A stretch of 64,000 nucleotides of DNA, from NCBI GenBank assembly GCA_016342745.1, contig JAEINT010000015.1, positions 62,001 to 126,000 on the forward strand, given 5' to 3'. Under the pieces are notes generated by a model, which searched no databases, was not told the DNA's origin, and saw only the letters and a list, made by a program, of their open reading frames with translations. Source of the DNA: Labilibaculum sp. (GTDB lineage Bacteria > Bacteroidota > Bacteroidia > Bacteroidales > Marinifilaceae). The translations under genes and the position numbers were made by a program. This document shows, one piece after another, positions 45,401 to 53,972 of this stretch. Within the stretch, counting starts at the first letter, position 1; each line of letters starts with the position of its first letter.

Positions 45401-45604
45401 TTCTCCATTTTTGTCTACCACATTTCCCAGTATTCTTTTTTCCTGAGATTGAAGCACAGTCGATTCCTTTTTTTCATTAACGGACGATGCATATGCTGGT
45501 GTAACCGAAATAAAAAAAACGGCGCAACACAAGCTTGCAATCCATGAAAAACTTTTCTTTAGAAGGCTGCTTTGCCTTGCTAAATCTCTTGAGTTTTGAT
45601 TCAT
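42500..45604 (-). CDS. SusC/RagA-family TonB-dependent transporter
   Basis: A 1034-residue outer-membrane transporter. A signal peptide is followed by a CarboxypepD_reg-like domain (ILGNVVDKNGESLIGVNIIVKGTTTGTITDFDG, about 57-130). A plug begins LDEVIVVGYGTQKKANLTGSVSAV, and the 22-stranded barrel ends in aromatic VRF. It imports oligosaccharides with SusD using TonB energy. The first gene of the structural operon, it has a tandem repeat site 164-191 bp upstream of its start, probably bound by the divergently placed sensor regulator gene product. Confidence 0.97.
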   Translation of the reverse strand: MNQNSRDLARQSSLLKKSFSWIASLCCAVFFISVTPAYASSVNEKKESTVLQSQEKRILGNVVDKNGESLIGVNIIVKGTTTGTITDFDGNYEIIVPENSTLVFSFIGYLNQEIVVTDNATINISLLEDALGLDEVIVVGYGTQKKANLTGSVSAVKGDEMVKKPMTDARQALQGVSTGVTIVDRGGAPGDENLNINIRGIASIPDANNASKTAPLVLVDGIEMLLRDVNPNDIESISILKDAASSSIYGAKAANGVILITTKRGKVGEYKVDYNGYYGWQTPATLPELVGAEDYLNLVNEALVNADLNPKYTDEYIKNTVAGDDPNNYPYVNILDELFETAPIFNQSIRISGGNEKSRIALSLNHMDQQGMLKNVEAKRFGFRLNTDFQVKDNFKVRADISFSRKNNERPYRYNSALSEMINTSPVTVLKYPNGAYGLNKDNTNALASLEVGGTNKIVKEALNMKIGADLEILSGLTLKTDLSYKSINNRYKEFRAEYDFVDPQDTESVIQKWSPSRLVDRRWQQEELNFKALLNYNKTFGDHQLDLLAGSEITENTAYVLRGMRTNIYAENYDELNTGDAEGQTNNGYQEDWSLLSYLGRANYSYKGKYLLEGNIRYDGSSRFAEGHKWGVFPSFSAGWRMSEEKFMDRFSEIDNLKLRASWGQLGNQNIGFYRFTSTVYADYSYNFNDNEVNGYSQRYYANTDVTWETTEMIDFGFDVSLFNNKIEIVADWYQKDTKDVLLNLPISYLTGLEASETNAGQVRNTGWELAIIHRNKIKDLTYSVGFNISDVKNELIDFAGNEPSISGFNILKEGESINSFYGYESDGLFQTQTEIDQHATQPNQSDLRPGDIKLVDQNGDGEINDDDRKVIGSPIPHYTFGLNLYMEYKGFDFSAFVQGVLEAENYFYGAPNEGPSYEIFTTKRVLDRWTPENTDASFPRLQAASNKNNYLYNDFWIRDASYIRLKNLQIGYSFHKSVLEELKVEKLRVYAGATNLFTITDVESGLDPETYNGRPSYYPPVSTYTIGVQVRF

Positions 45605-45647
45605 AAAATTTTAGGTTAGTTTATTAATTAATATTTGTTAGTAATCA

Positions 45648-45667
45648 GGAATGGTGGGAGCATTCCT
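45648..45667 (-). other. 5' leader hairpin of susC
   Basis: AGGAATG / CATTCCT with a six-base loop lies 44-63 bp upstream of susC, between a weak promoter candidate (TTTG at 45732-45729, then TAGTATTA at 45708-45701, spacer 20 bp) and the start codon. Confidence 0.35.
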
Positions 45668-45767
45668 AAGAATCTTGATCTAGCATTAACTCTTTCGAGA
45701 TAATACTACAAGTCTCTTAAAGACCTTTCAAAACACGCGATTATAGGAGGGAAATGATGGTACTGAT

Positions 45768-45795
45768 TGACCAAAATTGAGCACGATATGACCAA
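45768..45795. promoter_or_regulatory. Direct-repeat regulator site upstream of susC
   Basis: Two TGACCAA half-sites start at 45768 and 45789, 21 bp apart, i.e. on the same DNA face. The 28-bp block matches the one at 48756-48783 in 25 of 28 positions. It lies about 35 bp upstream of the candidate -33 box, the place for an activator. Confidence 0.7.
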
Positions 45796-45877
45796 TTTGC
45801 ACTAAAATGAGTGAGTTGACACAAAAATCAATTCAAAACTCATACATATTCTAAAAAACTCTAAATGTTGTGTCGAA

Positions 45878-48523
45878 TTACTCTACTGATTCAGTAATGG
45901 AACAAAAATTTTCGTAATATTCTTTGTATTCTGAAGGAGCAATTCCAAAATGTTGTTTAAAACAACGTGTAAAATAGGATGGTGAATTGAAGCCCATATC
46001 ATAAGCAATCTCATTAACACTTAATTTTGCTTCAATCAATAACTGTGTTGATTTTTTAAGTCTGACAAAACGAATCAATTCATTTGGAGACAAGTCGGTA
46101 TTGGTTTTTAGCTTACGGTAGAAGTTTGATTTACTCATTTGCATGTCAGCATAGAGTTCATTTACACCATAAGTATTATTAGACAGATTATTTTCAATCA
46201 AAAGAATTGCCTTTTGCATAAATTCATTCTTCATCCATTCTTTGAAAATTTTCTCTTCCGGCGTTTCAATTTCAGTCGGCTCTTCCTCTTCCACAGTTAA
46301 AGATCTAATTGCATTCTTTGATCTCCAATAGAGAAATGCAGTTGCTCCTATAATGGTTACAAAGATGAACCACAAAATCGTAGCATTATTGTAAGCTCTT
46401 TTCATTTGAAATTCGAAAGAAGCATAATCGTTACTTATTATACCATCGGAATTTATTGCTGTAATATCCACCTGATAAGATCCTTTTCCAAAATGAGAAA
46501 AATCAAGAATAGATTGATTTGCGGAAATGTATCTCCATGTAGAGTCAGGATCAGAAAATCGATAAGCTATTCCATTCTCTTCATGATGATTAAATGAATA
46601 ATTATAGATTTTAAAAACAGACTCTGATCCATTAGTTCCTTGCTCAACTTTATATAAAGGCGTAGCTAAATAACTATTTTCCTTAGGATAAATAGAAACG
46701 ACACCATCGTTGCTTCCCCAATAGAATTGCCCTGATTGACTATGCACCAATTTTCCGTGATTGAAACTATTAGCCTTTGAACCACCTGGAATTTGATAAC
46801 CTGAAAATAATTTACTTTTAGAATCGAATCGATATATTCCCATTCGAGATCCAAGCCAAAATTGCCCTTCTTCATCTTTCGAAATTGAAGTAAATTCAAT
46901 TACTTTATTAGGAGGATTAAAAAATGTAGGTTTTGAATTTCCATTACTAATTAAAGCAAGACCTTTTGAAGTTGCTACCCAAATTTCATTAGATTCAATA
47001 TGAAAATTTGATACTTCTGAAGCTAATTCAATTTTTTCTTGATTATAGTACAATTCCATATCTAAAGAAAGTATCCACATATTATCTAAAGAATCAACTA
47101 GGATGTCAATAGATGGCAAACTATCCACTCTTCGTAAATTATCTGCTACTCCCTCACAAACAAAACTTCCCTTATTCGAACAGATGTACAATTTATCATT
47201 AAACTTTTTCAAACCATAGATGTAGTCGTTTTTAACCAAGCCTGCCTTATTCGAAAACAATTGCCCCGAAGCAATAACTTTTTTTGAATTTAACGAAGGA
47301 TAATCAGCCGTTATAATTCCCATATGCCTTGTCCCGATATACAGTTTGTCTTTAAATCGCAAAATGGCTTCTATGAACAAATCATTCATATTCCCTTGTA
47401 GAATAGGAATAGGAATCAACTCTTCCTTTTCCTGATCAAGTAAATACAAGCCCTTACCCGAAGTTCCAATCCATATTCTGCCATCCTCAGTCTGAGTTAT
47501 AGCATTTATATAGCCAGCTTCAGGCTCCTGAGCATGCAAACTGCTTTTGTATTTTTTGTAAGTGATTTTTTTACGATCAATTTTATTCAAACCTGCACGA
47601 TTTGTTCCAACCCATACAGATCCTGAGTAATCTCGAAAAAGAATGTTTACTTGTGCATCGTAATAGTCATTAAATATTTCATTATCTCGATCAATAAAAT
47701 CCTTCAAACTATATTTACCATCAATCTGCTGTAGTTGCTGAACAGACTCTCCATAGGTTCCCAAAATAATTCCATCAGAACTCGAAATATTCAATGATGT
47801 AAAAAAGTCAGGAGTTTCCGTCCTAATTTCTTCTATTCCCGAAATCCACAATCCTTTATCTGTTAAAAATACTGGAGTCCCATTCTCCATAAATTCAATC
47901 GACACCAACTTTTCATTTTTAAGCTCTGGATAAGACCTCTCGAGAGCAAACGTTTCAGCTTCGAGATTTACTTCCCATACGCCATTTTCATTTGTTCCCA
48001 ACAAAAGTTTTTCATTCGGCGAAATACATTTGCAAGTAATATCCTGATCAAAGACTCGAATACCAATTTGCTTTTCTTCATCATACTCGAATAATCCTGA
48101 TCGACTTCCAATATAAATTTTGTTTTTAGTGCGAAAGAATACAGTAATTGGGTCATGTTCATCTTGAGGTAGACGAAGTTTTATAAATTCTTTTTCTGAA
48201 ATTGAGAACAGATAATTCCCTTCGTTGGTTCCCAATAAAAGTTGATTCTTATTGATTTGATCGATAAAAGAAATGGCATGCAAAAAAATTGAATCGGACA
48301 TTGGATAACTTATAAATTCCAACCCATTGTAGCTACTTAATCCCTCTAAGGTCCCAATCCATAATAAACCCGTAGAATCCTGAAATACTGAAGAAATAGT
48401 ATTGTTGGCAATACCATGCTCAGTTGTATACTTTGCTAGTTTTTGAAAATACTGAGTTCCCTGCAGCTTTGAGCTACATATTAAAAGAAAAACAAAACAG
48501 CAAACTAAAATTCTTCTTCGCAT
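45878..48523 (-). CDS. Membrane-bound sensor regulator: propeller, Y_Y_Y, one membrane helix, AraC domain, no kinase
   Basis: The frame opens at 48607, but the signal peptide MRRRILVCCFVFLLICSS begins at the Met at 48523, which I prefer (881 residues). The periplasmic part has repeated propeller blades (Reg_prop, e.g. FQDSTGLLWIGTLEGLSSYNG, TEDGRIWIGTSGKGLYLLD) up to about residue 640, then a Y_Y_Y domain. One membrane helix (ATILWFIFVTIIGATAFLYW) leads within 60 residues to an AraC double HTH ending FNSPSYFTRCFKQHFGIAPSEYKEYY. Unlike hybrid two-component systems it has no HisKA, HATPase or receiver between them. It would signal directly through the membrane to the susC promoter 270 bp downstream. 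Confidence 0.92.
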   Translation of the reverse strand: MRRRILVCCFVFLLICSSKLQGTQYFQKLAKYTTEHGIANNTISSVFQDSTGLLWIGTLEGLSSYNGLEFISYPMSDSIFLHAISFIDQINKNQLLLGTNEGNYLFSISEKEFIKLRLPQDEHDPITVFFRTKNKIYIGSRSGLFEYDEEKQIGIRVFDQDITCKCISPNEKLLLGTNENGVWEVNLEAETFALERSYPELKNEKLVSIEFMENGTPVFLTDKGLWISGIEEIRTETPDFFTSLNISSSDGIILGTYGESVQQLQQIDGKYSLKDFIDRDNEIFNDYYDAQVNILFRDYSGSVWVGTNRAGLNKIDRKKITYKKYKSSLHAQEPEAGYINAITQTEDGRIWIGTSGKGLYLLDQEKEELIPIPILQGNMNDLFIEAILRFKDKLYIGTRHMGIITADYPSLNSKKVIASGQLFSNKAGLVKNDYIYGLKKFNDKLYICSNKGSFVCEGVADNLRRVDSLPSIDILVDSLDNMWILSLDMELYYNQEKIELASEVSNFHIESNEIWVATSKGLALISNGNSKPTFFNPPNKVIEFTSISKDEEGQFWLGSRMGIYRFDSKSKLFSGYQIPGGSKANSFNHGKLVHSQSGQFYWGSNDGVVSIYPKENSYLATPLYKVEQGTNGSESVFKIYNYSFNHHEENGIAYRFSDPDSTWRYISANQSILDFSHFGKGSYQVDITAINSDGIISNDYASFEFQMKRAYNNATILWFIFVTIIGATAFLYWRSKNAIRSLTVEEEEPTEIETPEEKIFKEWMKNEFMQKAILLIENNLSNNTYGVNELYADMQMSKSNFYRKLKTNTDLSPNELIRFVRLKKSTQLLIEAKLSVNEIAYDMGFNSPSYFTRCFKQHFGIAPSEYKEYYENFCSITESVE

Positions 48524-48755
48524 CCTATTCTTTTCTTGAATTATAAAGATAAGAAAAACAAGAGAGGCTCCCAATCTCCCACAATGTATGAGCAACTCCT
48601 GTTTCATATCTAACTTGAAAAACCATTTACAAATATTTTAATGCATTATTTACATTTACTAAATATTGCAAAAAAAATGCAAGTAATATAATATTCAATC
48701 TAATCTATCTTGTTAGTAAAGCAAAGAAAAATAAGAATTCACGACTAGCACAAAA

Positions 48756-48783
48756 TGACCAAAATGGAGCATAATATGACCAA
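48756..48783. promoter_or_regulatory. Direct-repeat regulator site upstream of the sensor regulator gene
   Basis: TGACCAA half-sites start at 48756 and 48777, again 21 bp apart, and the block equals that upstream of susC in 25 of 28 positions. A candidate TTTG (48725-48722) lies about 30 bp downstream on the minus strand. Autoregulation by the AraC-type protein is inferred. Confidence 0.7.
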
Positions 48784-48841
48784 AAAAAGCAGTATCAATG
48801 ATGGTTTCAGTATAATTTGGGTTTTACTGACAAAGAGGTAA

Positions 48842-49294
48842 TTAAATCATATGCTTCTCAAAACAAACACTTGTATCAACTCCAGCATATTGTCCATAAT
48901 TAGGTATTGATCGGTAGCCACTTTTATAATATAATCCAATTGCTTCGGGTTGTTTCACACCCGTTTCCAAAATGCACTTGCTAAAAGATAATTCACATGT
49001 CCATTTTTCCAATTCCATCAAAACTTTTGAGGCAACTCCCTTTCCTCTAGTCTCAGGCAACACAAACATGCGTTTAATTTCCATCACATTATGAGCATAC
49101 TCTTTTATTGCGCCACAACCAACAGGTTTACCACACTCATATGCGATAACAACATATTTAATGTGATCAATTTTATTGAATTGAGAATAAAAAGAATGAT
49201 CCTCTCCATCTCTTATTTTCAAATCTGCATCAAGAATTTCCACTAATTCTATAAAATACTTATTATCAGAATTAGTTCGCTTCAACTGAATCAT
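48842..49294 (-). CDS. GNAT-family N-acetyltransferase
   Basis: A 150-residue acetyl-CoA-dependent acyltransferase. The acetyl-CoA binding motif is MFVLPETRGKGVASKVLMELE near residue 76, and ILETGVKQPEAIGLYYKSGY near 110 is the typical last motif. The substrate is unknown. It is the third gene of a tight minus-strand group: SRPBCC protein, LAS-type peptidase candidate, GNAT (2-bp gap to the middle gene). Confidence 0.88.
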   Translation of the reverse strand: MIQLKRTNSDNKYFIELVEILDADLKIRDGEDHSFYSQFNKIDHIKYVVIAYECGKPVGCGAIKEYAHNVMEIKRMFVLPETRGKGVASKVLMELEKWTCELSFSKCILETGVKQPEAIGLYYKSGYRSIPNYGQYAGVDTSVCFEKHMI

Positions 49295-49296
49295 AT

Positions 49297-50103
49297 TTAT
49301 TTAATTTGAATGTGAATGTGGTCATCGTGTCGAACTGCACCGCAACCATGGAATCGAACCCGCTTATCAGTAAGGTTTAGCCTATGTTTTAAATGTGGTT
49401 CAATAAATAATTTGGTAAGGTTTTTATGACTTAAGAAGACCTTAATCAATTCTTTTGTTCCTGTTTCCGAAAATCGCAAATCAGAATTAATACTTCCCAA
49501 AGTTAGATACTTGGGGTAATCGTATTGAAAATATCCCTTCTCTAAACAATCTTTACATTGATTGAATTCATCTTCACGAGCATCTTCAAAAACACCATAA
49601 CCACTCAAGGACTTTCCCTTATTTACAATTGTACCTGTTTGATCCTCGTACACCAAACTAAAGTCTATTTTACGACCATCATTGTGGCTTAAATGTGGCA
49701 ATAGCGGAAACCCTTTAATAAAGGGAAAGCAGGCATCTAAATATCGAATTTGAATTTCAGGTTTCTCACTCATTAACTGATTTGAGGTCTCCTGTAAAAA
49801 TACATTTGTCTCACTTGTTACATAGTTCCGATTTAATAAAACCGTTAGATAATTTGCTGGCCTCAAATAAGAATTGTTATCAATTTTTTGTCTTCCAAAC
49901 CAAGGTGAGGTCAGAGGTACAATCAGAAAAGTGCATATCAGATATAAAATTGTAAATACCAAAGCTAATTTACCACGCATTTGGTATCGTATCCAATTAG
50001 ATAAAACGATACTGATCAAATATACAATTCCGCCAACCTGAGTTAATGCAGTTAAAATGATAACAAGTAGAATATTCCAAGAATACTTTATAAATTGACT
50101 CAT
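49297..50103 (-). CDS. Membrane-anchored putative LAS-type zinc peptidase
   Basis: A 268-residue protein with two N-terminal membrane helices (about 9-34 and 45-66) and a periplasmic domain. I see SHNDGRKID with His140 and Asp147 in H-x6-D spacing, and HDDHIHIQIK with His262-x-His264 at the C terminus. H-x6-D plus a later HxH is the zinc site of LAS metallopeptidases (M15 D-Ala-D-Ala carboxypeptidases and MepA-type M74 endopeptidases). A peptidoglycan substrate is inferred. The start overlaps the upstream stop (TAATG), so translation is coupled to the SRPBCC gene. Confidence 0.6.
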   Translation of the reverse strand: MSQFIKYSWNILLVIILTALTQVGGIVYLISIVLSNWIRYQMRGKLALVFTILYLICTFLIVPLTSPWFGRQKIDNNSYLRPANYLTVLLNRNYVTSETNVFLQETSNQLMSEKPEIQIRYLDACFPFIKGFPLLPHLSHNDGRKIDFSLVYEDQTGTIVNKGKSLSGYGVFEDAREDEFNQCKDCLEKGYFQYDYPKYLTLGSINSDLRFSETGTKELIKVFLSHKNLTKLFIEPHLKHRLNLTDKRVRFHGCGAVRHDDHIHIQIK

Positions 50104-50537
50104 TATTGATTCAAATAATCGTTTAACCTTTGATTAATAAAATACTGCCAACCTCCCGTGCAAGAATCTCTGGAAAATTCAGGAATATCCTTTGGAAAGG
50201 TTTCTAGTCCAAAATTTGTTAAACGAAGTAGAATTTGTTCTCCTTCCGTAAACAATTCAAAACTTACTATTCCTCTCCCACTTAATTTATCGTATCTCCA
50301 ATCGTATACAATTTTTTGCAATGGAATAACTTCGGTAATTTTCCATAGATGCATAAACTGTTTTTCTCCGGCATCTACATTAAAACTAGTTTCAAATCCA
50401 ATTACAGGTTCAAATTCTGGAATATTTTCGAAAAACCATTTTTGCATTTGAGGCAAATCTGTAATGGCATTCCAAACCTGTTCTCTGGTCTTGTTAAATT
50501 TTTGTTCTACAATTATTGGTTGGTGTAAAATACTCAT
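50103..50537 (-). CDS. SRPBCC/AHSA1-domain protein
   Basis: The open frame starts at 50594, but the domain begins right at MSILHQPIIVEQKFNKTREQVWNAI, so I choose the Met at 50537 (144 residues). WNAITDLPQMQKWFFENIPEFEPVIG and the C-terminal GGWQYFINQRLNDYL helix are typical of the AHSA1/activator of Hsp90-like START branch, a small hydrophobic-ligand fold. The ligand is unknown. First gene of a three-gene group. Confidence 0.82.
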   Translation of the reverse strand: MSILHQPIIVEQKFNKTREQVWNAITDLPQMQKWFFENIPEFEPVIGFETSFNVDAGEKQFMHLWKITEVIPLQKIVYDWRYDKLSGRGIVSFELFTEGEQILLRLTNFGLETFPKDIPEFSRDSCTGGWQYFINQRLNDYLNQ

Positions 50538-50632
50538 GACATATACTTCTTCAAAGTTACCAATAACTTTTTCCTTCCTTTTTGAAAGAATCATTTATTG
50601 AGTGTTTTAAAGATAATAGGAAAAGATAAATA

Positions 50633-52675
50633 CTAAAGCAGTTTTTTAGGAAGCGTTACAATAAATTCACTTCCTTTTCCAAAATTACTATTCACATCAA
50701 TATGTCCGCCATTCTTTTCTGCAAATTCTTTACATAGAATTAAACCCAAGCCAGTTCCTTTTTCATTATTGGTTCCTTCACTTGTTACCGTTTCATCTAT
50801 TCTAAAAAGTTTTTTTAAAACTTCTGGTGGCATCCCTAGACCTGTATCAACAATATGCAAGTTAATATAGTCTTCCTTATCGGATACATTTATAGATATC
50901 AAACCTCCATTCGGAGTAAATTTAATGGCATTATTTACAATATTTCCAATAACAATCATGGAAGTATTTTTATCAACTAAAAGTGTAATGTAATCTGGAA
51001 CATTTATTTCAATATCAATGTTTTTTCTAGTCGCATTTAAACCATACAATGCGATGCTTTTAGTAACCAATTCTCTTAAGTTAAGAGCCTTTTTGTCCAT
51101 CGCAATATCACCTGTTTGCGTTTGTGCCCAGGTAAGAAGATTACTCAATAATTCGTAGGCATATTGAGATGACTTATCAATATCTTCGATCATATCAATT
51201 CTAGCGATATCATCCAGAGAATCATAATCTTCCTTTAATAATTCTGTAAAACCAATAATACTATTAAATGGCCCCTTTAAATCGTGAGAAATTATTTTAA
51301 AAAACTTATCCTTCATCGCATTTAGCTTCTGAAGTTCTTCATTCTTATGAATAAGCTCTGCTTTTTGCTCTTCAATTAACTTATTCTTGAGAGAAAGCAC
51401 CGAATTTGCCTCTTGCTTTAATTTATTTCGATTAACTAAAATAAGCACAACCAATGTCACCAAAATCAATAATACAATAACTGAATTTCTTAAATTGGTC
51501 TGTTTGGTAATTGCTAAAGTTTGAAGCTCACTATTTTTTCGAAGCAATTGATTTTCCTTTTCCTTTTTTACACTTTCATATTTCGTTTGCATTTCAGCAA
51601 TTTGGCGAGAGCTTTTTTCATTGTAAATACTATCATTTAAAGACGAGGATTGAGCAAAATATTCTAAAGCTTTTTCATAATTACCAAGCGATTTGTATAC
51701 ATCGGAGTAATTCTTATAAATTTCCAATTTTTGCTCCCTTGAATTCAATGTTGTAGCTAAATCTAATGCTTTTGCATAGTAAAATAAGGCTACATTGTAT
51801 TTTTCCTGAACAGCATAAAGAAGTCCAATACTCTTATTCGCAAACAATACGCCAATTTGATCATTTATTTTCTGACTCAAAGAAAGAGACTCTTGAAAAT
51901 ACTTCTTGGCCTCATCATACTCTTTCAGGTAATATTTTGCATTTCCAATATTATACAAACAAATTGTAGCTCCATATTGATTATTCTGTTTGATGTTATT
52001 TTTTAAAGCTTTCTGATAATAAACTTGAGCATTTATATAATCTTTCTTAGTCTCGTAAATTTGCCCTAAGGTATTTAGATGAGCTGAAAGAACTTCATCA
52101 TCTTTTAATTCCTTACCTAATGATATTGCTTCCTGAATATAACTAGAAGCCTTCTCGTAATTATTAAGCGCAAGGTAAACTAAACTAGCATTGCCAAGCG
52201 TTTTCCTCTTCATTTTAGTGAAATTGTGTTTCTCACATATTTCCAATGATTTAATATAGTGTTTTAAAGAATTATCGAAATCAGATAAATTTTTATAAAC
52301 CACTCCAAAGTTTACCAATACGGATGCTTGACCATGAAAATCATTAAGTTCCACATACAAAGGCAATGTTTTTTCAAAATATTCAAGAGCTTTATCTGAT
52401 TCCCCTTCCGCCCAATAATTAATTCCTAAATTTTGCATTGCTTTTGCCATATCACTTTTACTACCCTTCTTTAGAGCAATTTCGTAAGCCGCATTTGCAT
52501 ATTCTAATCCCTTTTCAGGATTAGAATTCCAATAAGAATGAGATAAATTATTTAATATTCTAGCTTTCTCCAATCCTTGTTTTAAAGGAAGTATACTTTC
52601 TAAACTATCAACATTGATTTGGGAGAATGATACATTCGAAAGGAGAATGAAAAGAATTAAGATAAAATATTTCAT
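50633..52675 (-). CDS. TPR-domain sensor histidine kinase
   Basis: A 680-residue kinase. A signal peptide (ends near SFSQ) is followed by about eight TPRs (30-350), a coiled coil, and one membrane helix at about 395-415 (NSVIVLLILVTLVVLILV). A second coiled coil leads to the HisKA domain with phospho-acceptor His in FFKIISHDLKGPFNSIIGF, and the HATPase with NIVNNAIKFTPNGG, DTGLGMP and GTGLGLILCKEF. No response regulator is adjacent, so it is an orphan. TPRs outside the membrane suggest it senses a protein partner (inference). Confidence 0.93.
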   Translation of the reverse strand: MKYFILILFILLSNVSFSQINVDSLESILPLKQGLEKARILNNLSHSYWNSNPEKGLEYANAAYEIALKKGSKSDMAKAMQNLGINYWAEGESDKALEYFEKTLPLYVELNDFHGQASVLVNFGVVYKNLSDFDNSLKHYIKSLEICEKHNFTKMKRKTLGNASLVYLALNNYEKASSYIQEAISLGKELKDDEVLSAHLNTLGQIYETKKDYINAQVYYQKALKNNIKQNNQYGATICLYNIGNAKYYLKEYDEAKKYFQESLSLSQKINDQIGVLFANKSIGLLYAVQEKYNVALFYYAKALDLATTLNSREQKLEIYKNYSDVYKSLGNYEKALEYFAQSSSLNDSIYNEKSSRQIAEMQTKYESVKKEKENQLLRKNSELQTLAITKQTNLRNSVIVLLILVTLVVLILVNRNKLKQEANSVLSLKNKLIEEQKAELIHKNEELQKLNAMKDKFFKIISHDLKGPFNSIIGFTELLKEDYDSLDDIARIDMIEDIDKSSQYAYELLSNLLTWAQTQTGDIAMDKKALNLRELVTKSIALYGLNATRKNIDIEINVPDYITLLVDKNTSMIVIGNIVNNAIKFTPNGGLISINVSDKEDYINLHIVDTGLGMPPEVLKKLFRIDETVTSEGTNNEKGTGLGLILCKEFAEKNGGHIDVNSNFGKGSEFIVTLPKKLL

Positions 52676-52891
52676 TGTAAAGCATTTAAGGAATCATCGT
52701 TATTTATTTAAATAGATAACGAAAAACAAAGCTTAAGGGTTACTCTAATAACTCTTAAAAACTATTATATAGATTAGGTTCAAACTATAAACAAGGATTA
52801 CCGAACTAAGCATTTTTACTTTTTCCTACAATATTGTAAATTCGCTTTTGATAAAAAATAGATTAACAACCTTAAAAAGACTATTTATCAA

Positions 52892-53719
52892 ATGAGAAGA
52901 AGTAGTATTATTTGCGCTTTTTTAGCTGCTATTGTCAGTTTTAGTGCTTGTAGAAAAGTACCAAGATCAGGTAAGATGGATTTTAAATCGAGTATTGATA
53001 GTGTTAGCTATGCCTTGGGTTATATTGAAGCCAATAATTTTAAGAAGACTTTCGAACAGGTACCATTCCTAATGGATTCAATGACCTTTGTTAATTTTGC
53101 CAAAATTATGGCAAAAACACAACTAACAGAAAAATATTCTGATATTAGAATCAAACAGTTCAACGGGTTTAATGAAGATGCTTTTTACAAAGGATTTGTA
53201 AATGAGTTAGCTTATGGTAAGTCTTATTTTTCTGAAACAAATGCAGATATCTATTTGAGAAAAATCTTTAAGCAGCAAAAGGCGATAAAAGATTCCTCGC
53301 AAAAAGAAATTGGAAAAGCCAATCTACTAAAAGGTAAAAACTTCCTTACAGAAAATAAAAAACATAAAGGAATTAAGGAAACTGAAAGTGGACTGCAATA
53401 TAAAATTATAAATGAAGGCAATGGTAAAATTGCTGCCAATACCGATTGGGTGAAATGTGTATATCATGGAACTTTATTGGACAAAACAGTTTTCGATAGC
53501 TCGAAAGAACGTGGAGACACAACTTCTTTTGCTGTAAATCGAGTAATAAAAGGTTGGACTGAAGCTCTCCAAATAATGCCTGAAGGTTCGGAATGGAGAT
53601 TGTATATTCCGTCTGAATTGGCGTATGGTGAACGAGGTAGTGGTGACAAAATTGGACCAAACGAAACGCTAATATTCGATATCAATTTAGTAGAAGTCCT
53701 AGGTAAGAGTAAAAAGTAA
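52892..53719 (+). CDS. FKBP-type peptidyl-prolyl isomerase lipoprotein
   Basis: A 275-residue protein with lipobox FSAC (Cys20). Residues 30-150 form an FKBP_N dimerisation-like region starting DFKSSIDSVSYALGYIEANNF, as in Mip/FkpA. The C-terminal FKBP domain has VKCVYHGTLLDKTVFDSSKERG, VIKGWTEALQIMPEGSEWRLYIPSELAYGERG and ETLIFDINLVEV. It catalyses proline isomerisation and assists folding in the periplasm. Monocistronic, followed by a strong terminator. Confidence 0.93.
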   Translation: MRRSSIICAFLAAIVSFSACRKVPRSGKMDFKSSIDSVSYALGYIEANNFKKTFEQVPFLMDSMTFVNFAKIMAKTQLTEKYSDIRIKQFNGFNEDAFYKGFVNELAYGKSYFSETNADIYLRKIFKQQKAIKDSSQKEIGKANLLKGKNFLTENKKHKGIKETESGLQYKIINEGNGKIAANTDWVKCVYHGTLLDKTVFDSSKERGDTTSFAVNRVIKGWTEALQIMPEGSEWRLYIPSELAYGERGSGDKIGPNETLIFDINLVEVLGKSKK

Positions 53720-53735
53720 AAAAAAATTTAACAAT

Positions 53736-53767
53736 AAAAAAGGATACCATTTAGGTATCCTTTTTTT
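53736..53767 (+). terminator. Terminator of the FKBP gene
   Basis: AAAAAGGATACC / GGTATCCTTTTT with a five-base loop and a seven-T tail begins 17 bp after the stop. Confidence 0.9.
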
Positions 53768-53880
53768 GATCAAAACTCGCTTATTATTGTAATAATTCAT
53801 AAATAGATTACTTATTAAGATTACTTTAATGCTTAATTTAAAATAAAAACATACGCTTTTACTGGGCTTCTCAATACTCC

Positions 53881-53950
53881 TACTATATTTATAGTAATTA
53901 TTACTACAAACATAGTAGGATTTTAAAATAAGTCTACTATATTTGTAGTA
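53881..53950 (+). promoter_or_regulatory. Three BlaI-type operator dyads upstream of blaI
   Basis: 16-bp dyads TACTATATTTATAGTA (53881-53896), TACTACAAACATAGTA (53902-53917) and TACTATATTTGTAGTA (53935-53950) match the TACTA-N6-TAGTA pattern of BlaI/MecI operators. The third contains TATATTTG, a TAnnTTTG box, so a bound repressor would mask the promoter. Confidence 0.85.
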
Positions 53951-53972
53951 TACAATTAAAATCAAAAACTCT

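Noticed and set aside
48524-48607. Upstream start of the sensor regulator
   Set aside because: It would put 28 extra residues before a clear signal peptide that begins at the Met at 48523.
50538-50594. Upstream start of the SRPBCC gene
   Set aside because: The first 19 residues lie outside the domain and are not typical; the Met at 50537 begins exactly at the domain.
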